5,334 bases of DNA from Candidatus Nitrosopumilus sp. Its GTDB lineage: Archaea; Thermoproteota; Nitrososphaeria; Nitrososphaerales; Nitrosopumilaceae. Positions within the stretch are counted from its first letter, which is position 1; each line of letters begins with the position of its first letter. Shown here in pieces: positions 4,869 to 5,334 of this stretch. Under the pieces are notes generated by a model. That model saw only the letters and a program-made list of their open reading frames with translations. It made no database searches and was not told the origin of the DNA. The DNA is taken from positions 1 to 5,334 of the forward strand of contig DRGT01000081.1 in the NCBI GenBank assembly GCA_011055585.1, written 5' to 3'. A program made the translations under genes and the position numbers.

Positions 4869-5334
4869 TTAACAGTTTGTAACACAAACAATGCCAATAT
4901 CTCTTGATGATTGTTCTTTTGTTGGCAAAATTCCTATTCTATACTGTTTATTTTCATCAAATGGAACATCAAATTGTGTTGTAAATGAAACAGGAACATT
5001 AGGTACTAACATGTAGGTTAACAAATCGTTTTCAGAAAAATTTCCATAAACTGGTTGCACTTTTTTATCATTCTCGTCTAGAATATAGAATTGTCCGCCA
5101 GTCATTTTAGATGTTTCTAGGCCTTCATTTTCTACAATTATACTAATCTGGAAAAATGTATTCTCTGGCTTGGTGTTTTCATCTCCGTAATGTTGACCAA
5201 TGTATTCAATTGTGTATTTGATAGGACCAACTTTTACTGGTTCTCCCCCATTTACATTGATAAAATTTGGTTGAAATTCAACATAAAATGATAATGCTAA
5301 TCCAATTGAAACTACAATTGCTACCACTACAATC
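4869..5334 (-). CDS. DUF4352-like membrane-anchored protein, 5'-partial
   Basis: The reading frame stays open to the window edge, so the true start probably lies outside. The first GTG in view (5327) would begin inside the hydrophobic helix. Visible residues begin with a membrane anchor, IVVVAIVVSIGLALSFYV, followed by an extracytoplasmic domain of about 130 residues. Its pattern fits the DUF4352 / telokin-like Ig fold: an early strand pair (VGPIKYTIEYIG), a central strand with a Phe-x-Ile-x-Ile-x-Val-x-Asn-x-Gly motif (FFQISIIVENEG), a FYILDENDKKV hairpin, and a late LVPNVPVSFTTQFDVPFDE segment. Two Cys near the end (VCVTNC) could form a disulfide outside the cell. Such proteins are often surface or envelope-associated in archaea; the role here is unknown. 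It reads toward the basic-protein gene with a 113-bp gap. Confidence 0.85.
   Translation of the reverse strand, partial: IVVVAIVVSIGLALSFYVEFQPNFINVNGGEPVKVGPIKYTIEYIGQHYGDENTKPENTFFQISIIVENEGLETSKMTGGQFYILDENDKKVQPVYGNFSENDLLTYMLVPNVPVSFTTQFDVPFDENKQYRIGILPTKEQSSRDIGIVCVTNC

Noticed and set aside
5325..5327. GTG 5327 as the start of the DUF4352-like gene.
   Set aside because: The frame is open to the window edge and the codons before it continue the hydrophobic helix, so the true start most likely lies beyond the window.

Overview
The window looks like a piece of an AT-rich archaeal chromosome, most likely from an ammonia-oxidising Nitrososphaerota (Thaumarchaeota) of the Nitrosopumilus kind. 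The reasons are: an archaeal-style ArsR-type winged-helix regulator, an F420-type PPOX flavin/deazaflavin protein, a stand-alone RAM (Lrp/AsnC ligand-binding) protein, TATA-like boxes at leaderless spacing, GTG and TTG starts, oligo-T terminators, and small membrane-anchored proteins with one Ig-like domain. This placement rests on recognising families, not on a database search.

Left part (1-2930, all + strand): a purine-biosynthesis block. It opens inside purF (amidophosphoribosyltransferase, 5' end outside the window). A 79-residue stand-alone RAM-domain protein follows after a 2-nt gap. Then come a 67-residue orphan protein, a 128-residue protein with one membrane anchor and an Ig-like domain, and purC (SAICAR synthetase), which starts with TTG. 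PurF makes the first committed step of IMP synthesis and PurC a late-middle step. The three small genes between them have no assigned purine role and are interesting by association.

Middle part (2931-4331): a 245-bp AT-rich non-coding gap with several TATA-like boxes, then a second + strand group. This group holds an ArsR-like winged-helix regulator, a 69-residue helical orphan protein, and a 135-residue PPOX-family protein that begins 2 nt after the orphan ends and has its own Shine-Dalgarno. A hairpin followed by a T run ends this group.

Right part (4332-5334, - strand): a convergent 99-residue, extremely basic protein with an Ala/Lys-rich N-terminal part and a C-terminal tail made of 8-residue Lys/Arg-Ser/Thr-Gly-Gly-Ala repeats. 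These are encoded by near-identical 24-nt tandem repeats. It resembles the tails of linker histone H1 or bacterial H1-like proteins and is the most unusual object here. Upstream of it lies the 3' part of a DUF4352-like, membrane-anchored extracytoplasmic protein whose start is cut by the window edge. I saw no tRNA, rRNA, CRISPR array or transposase.
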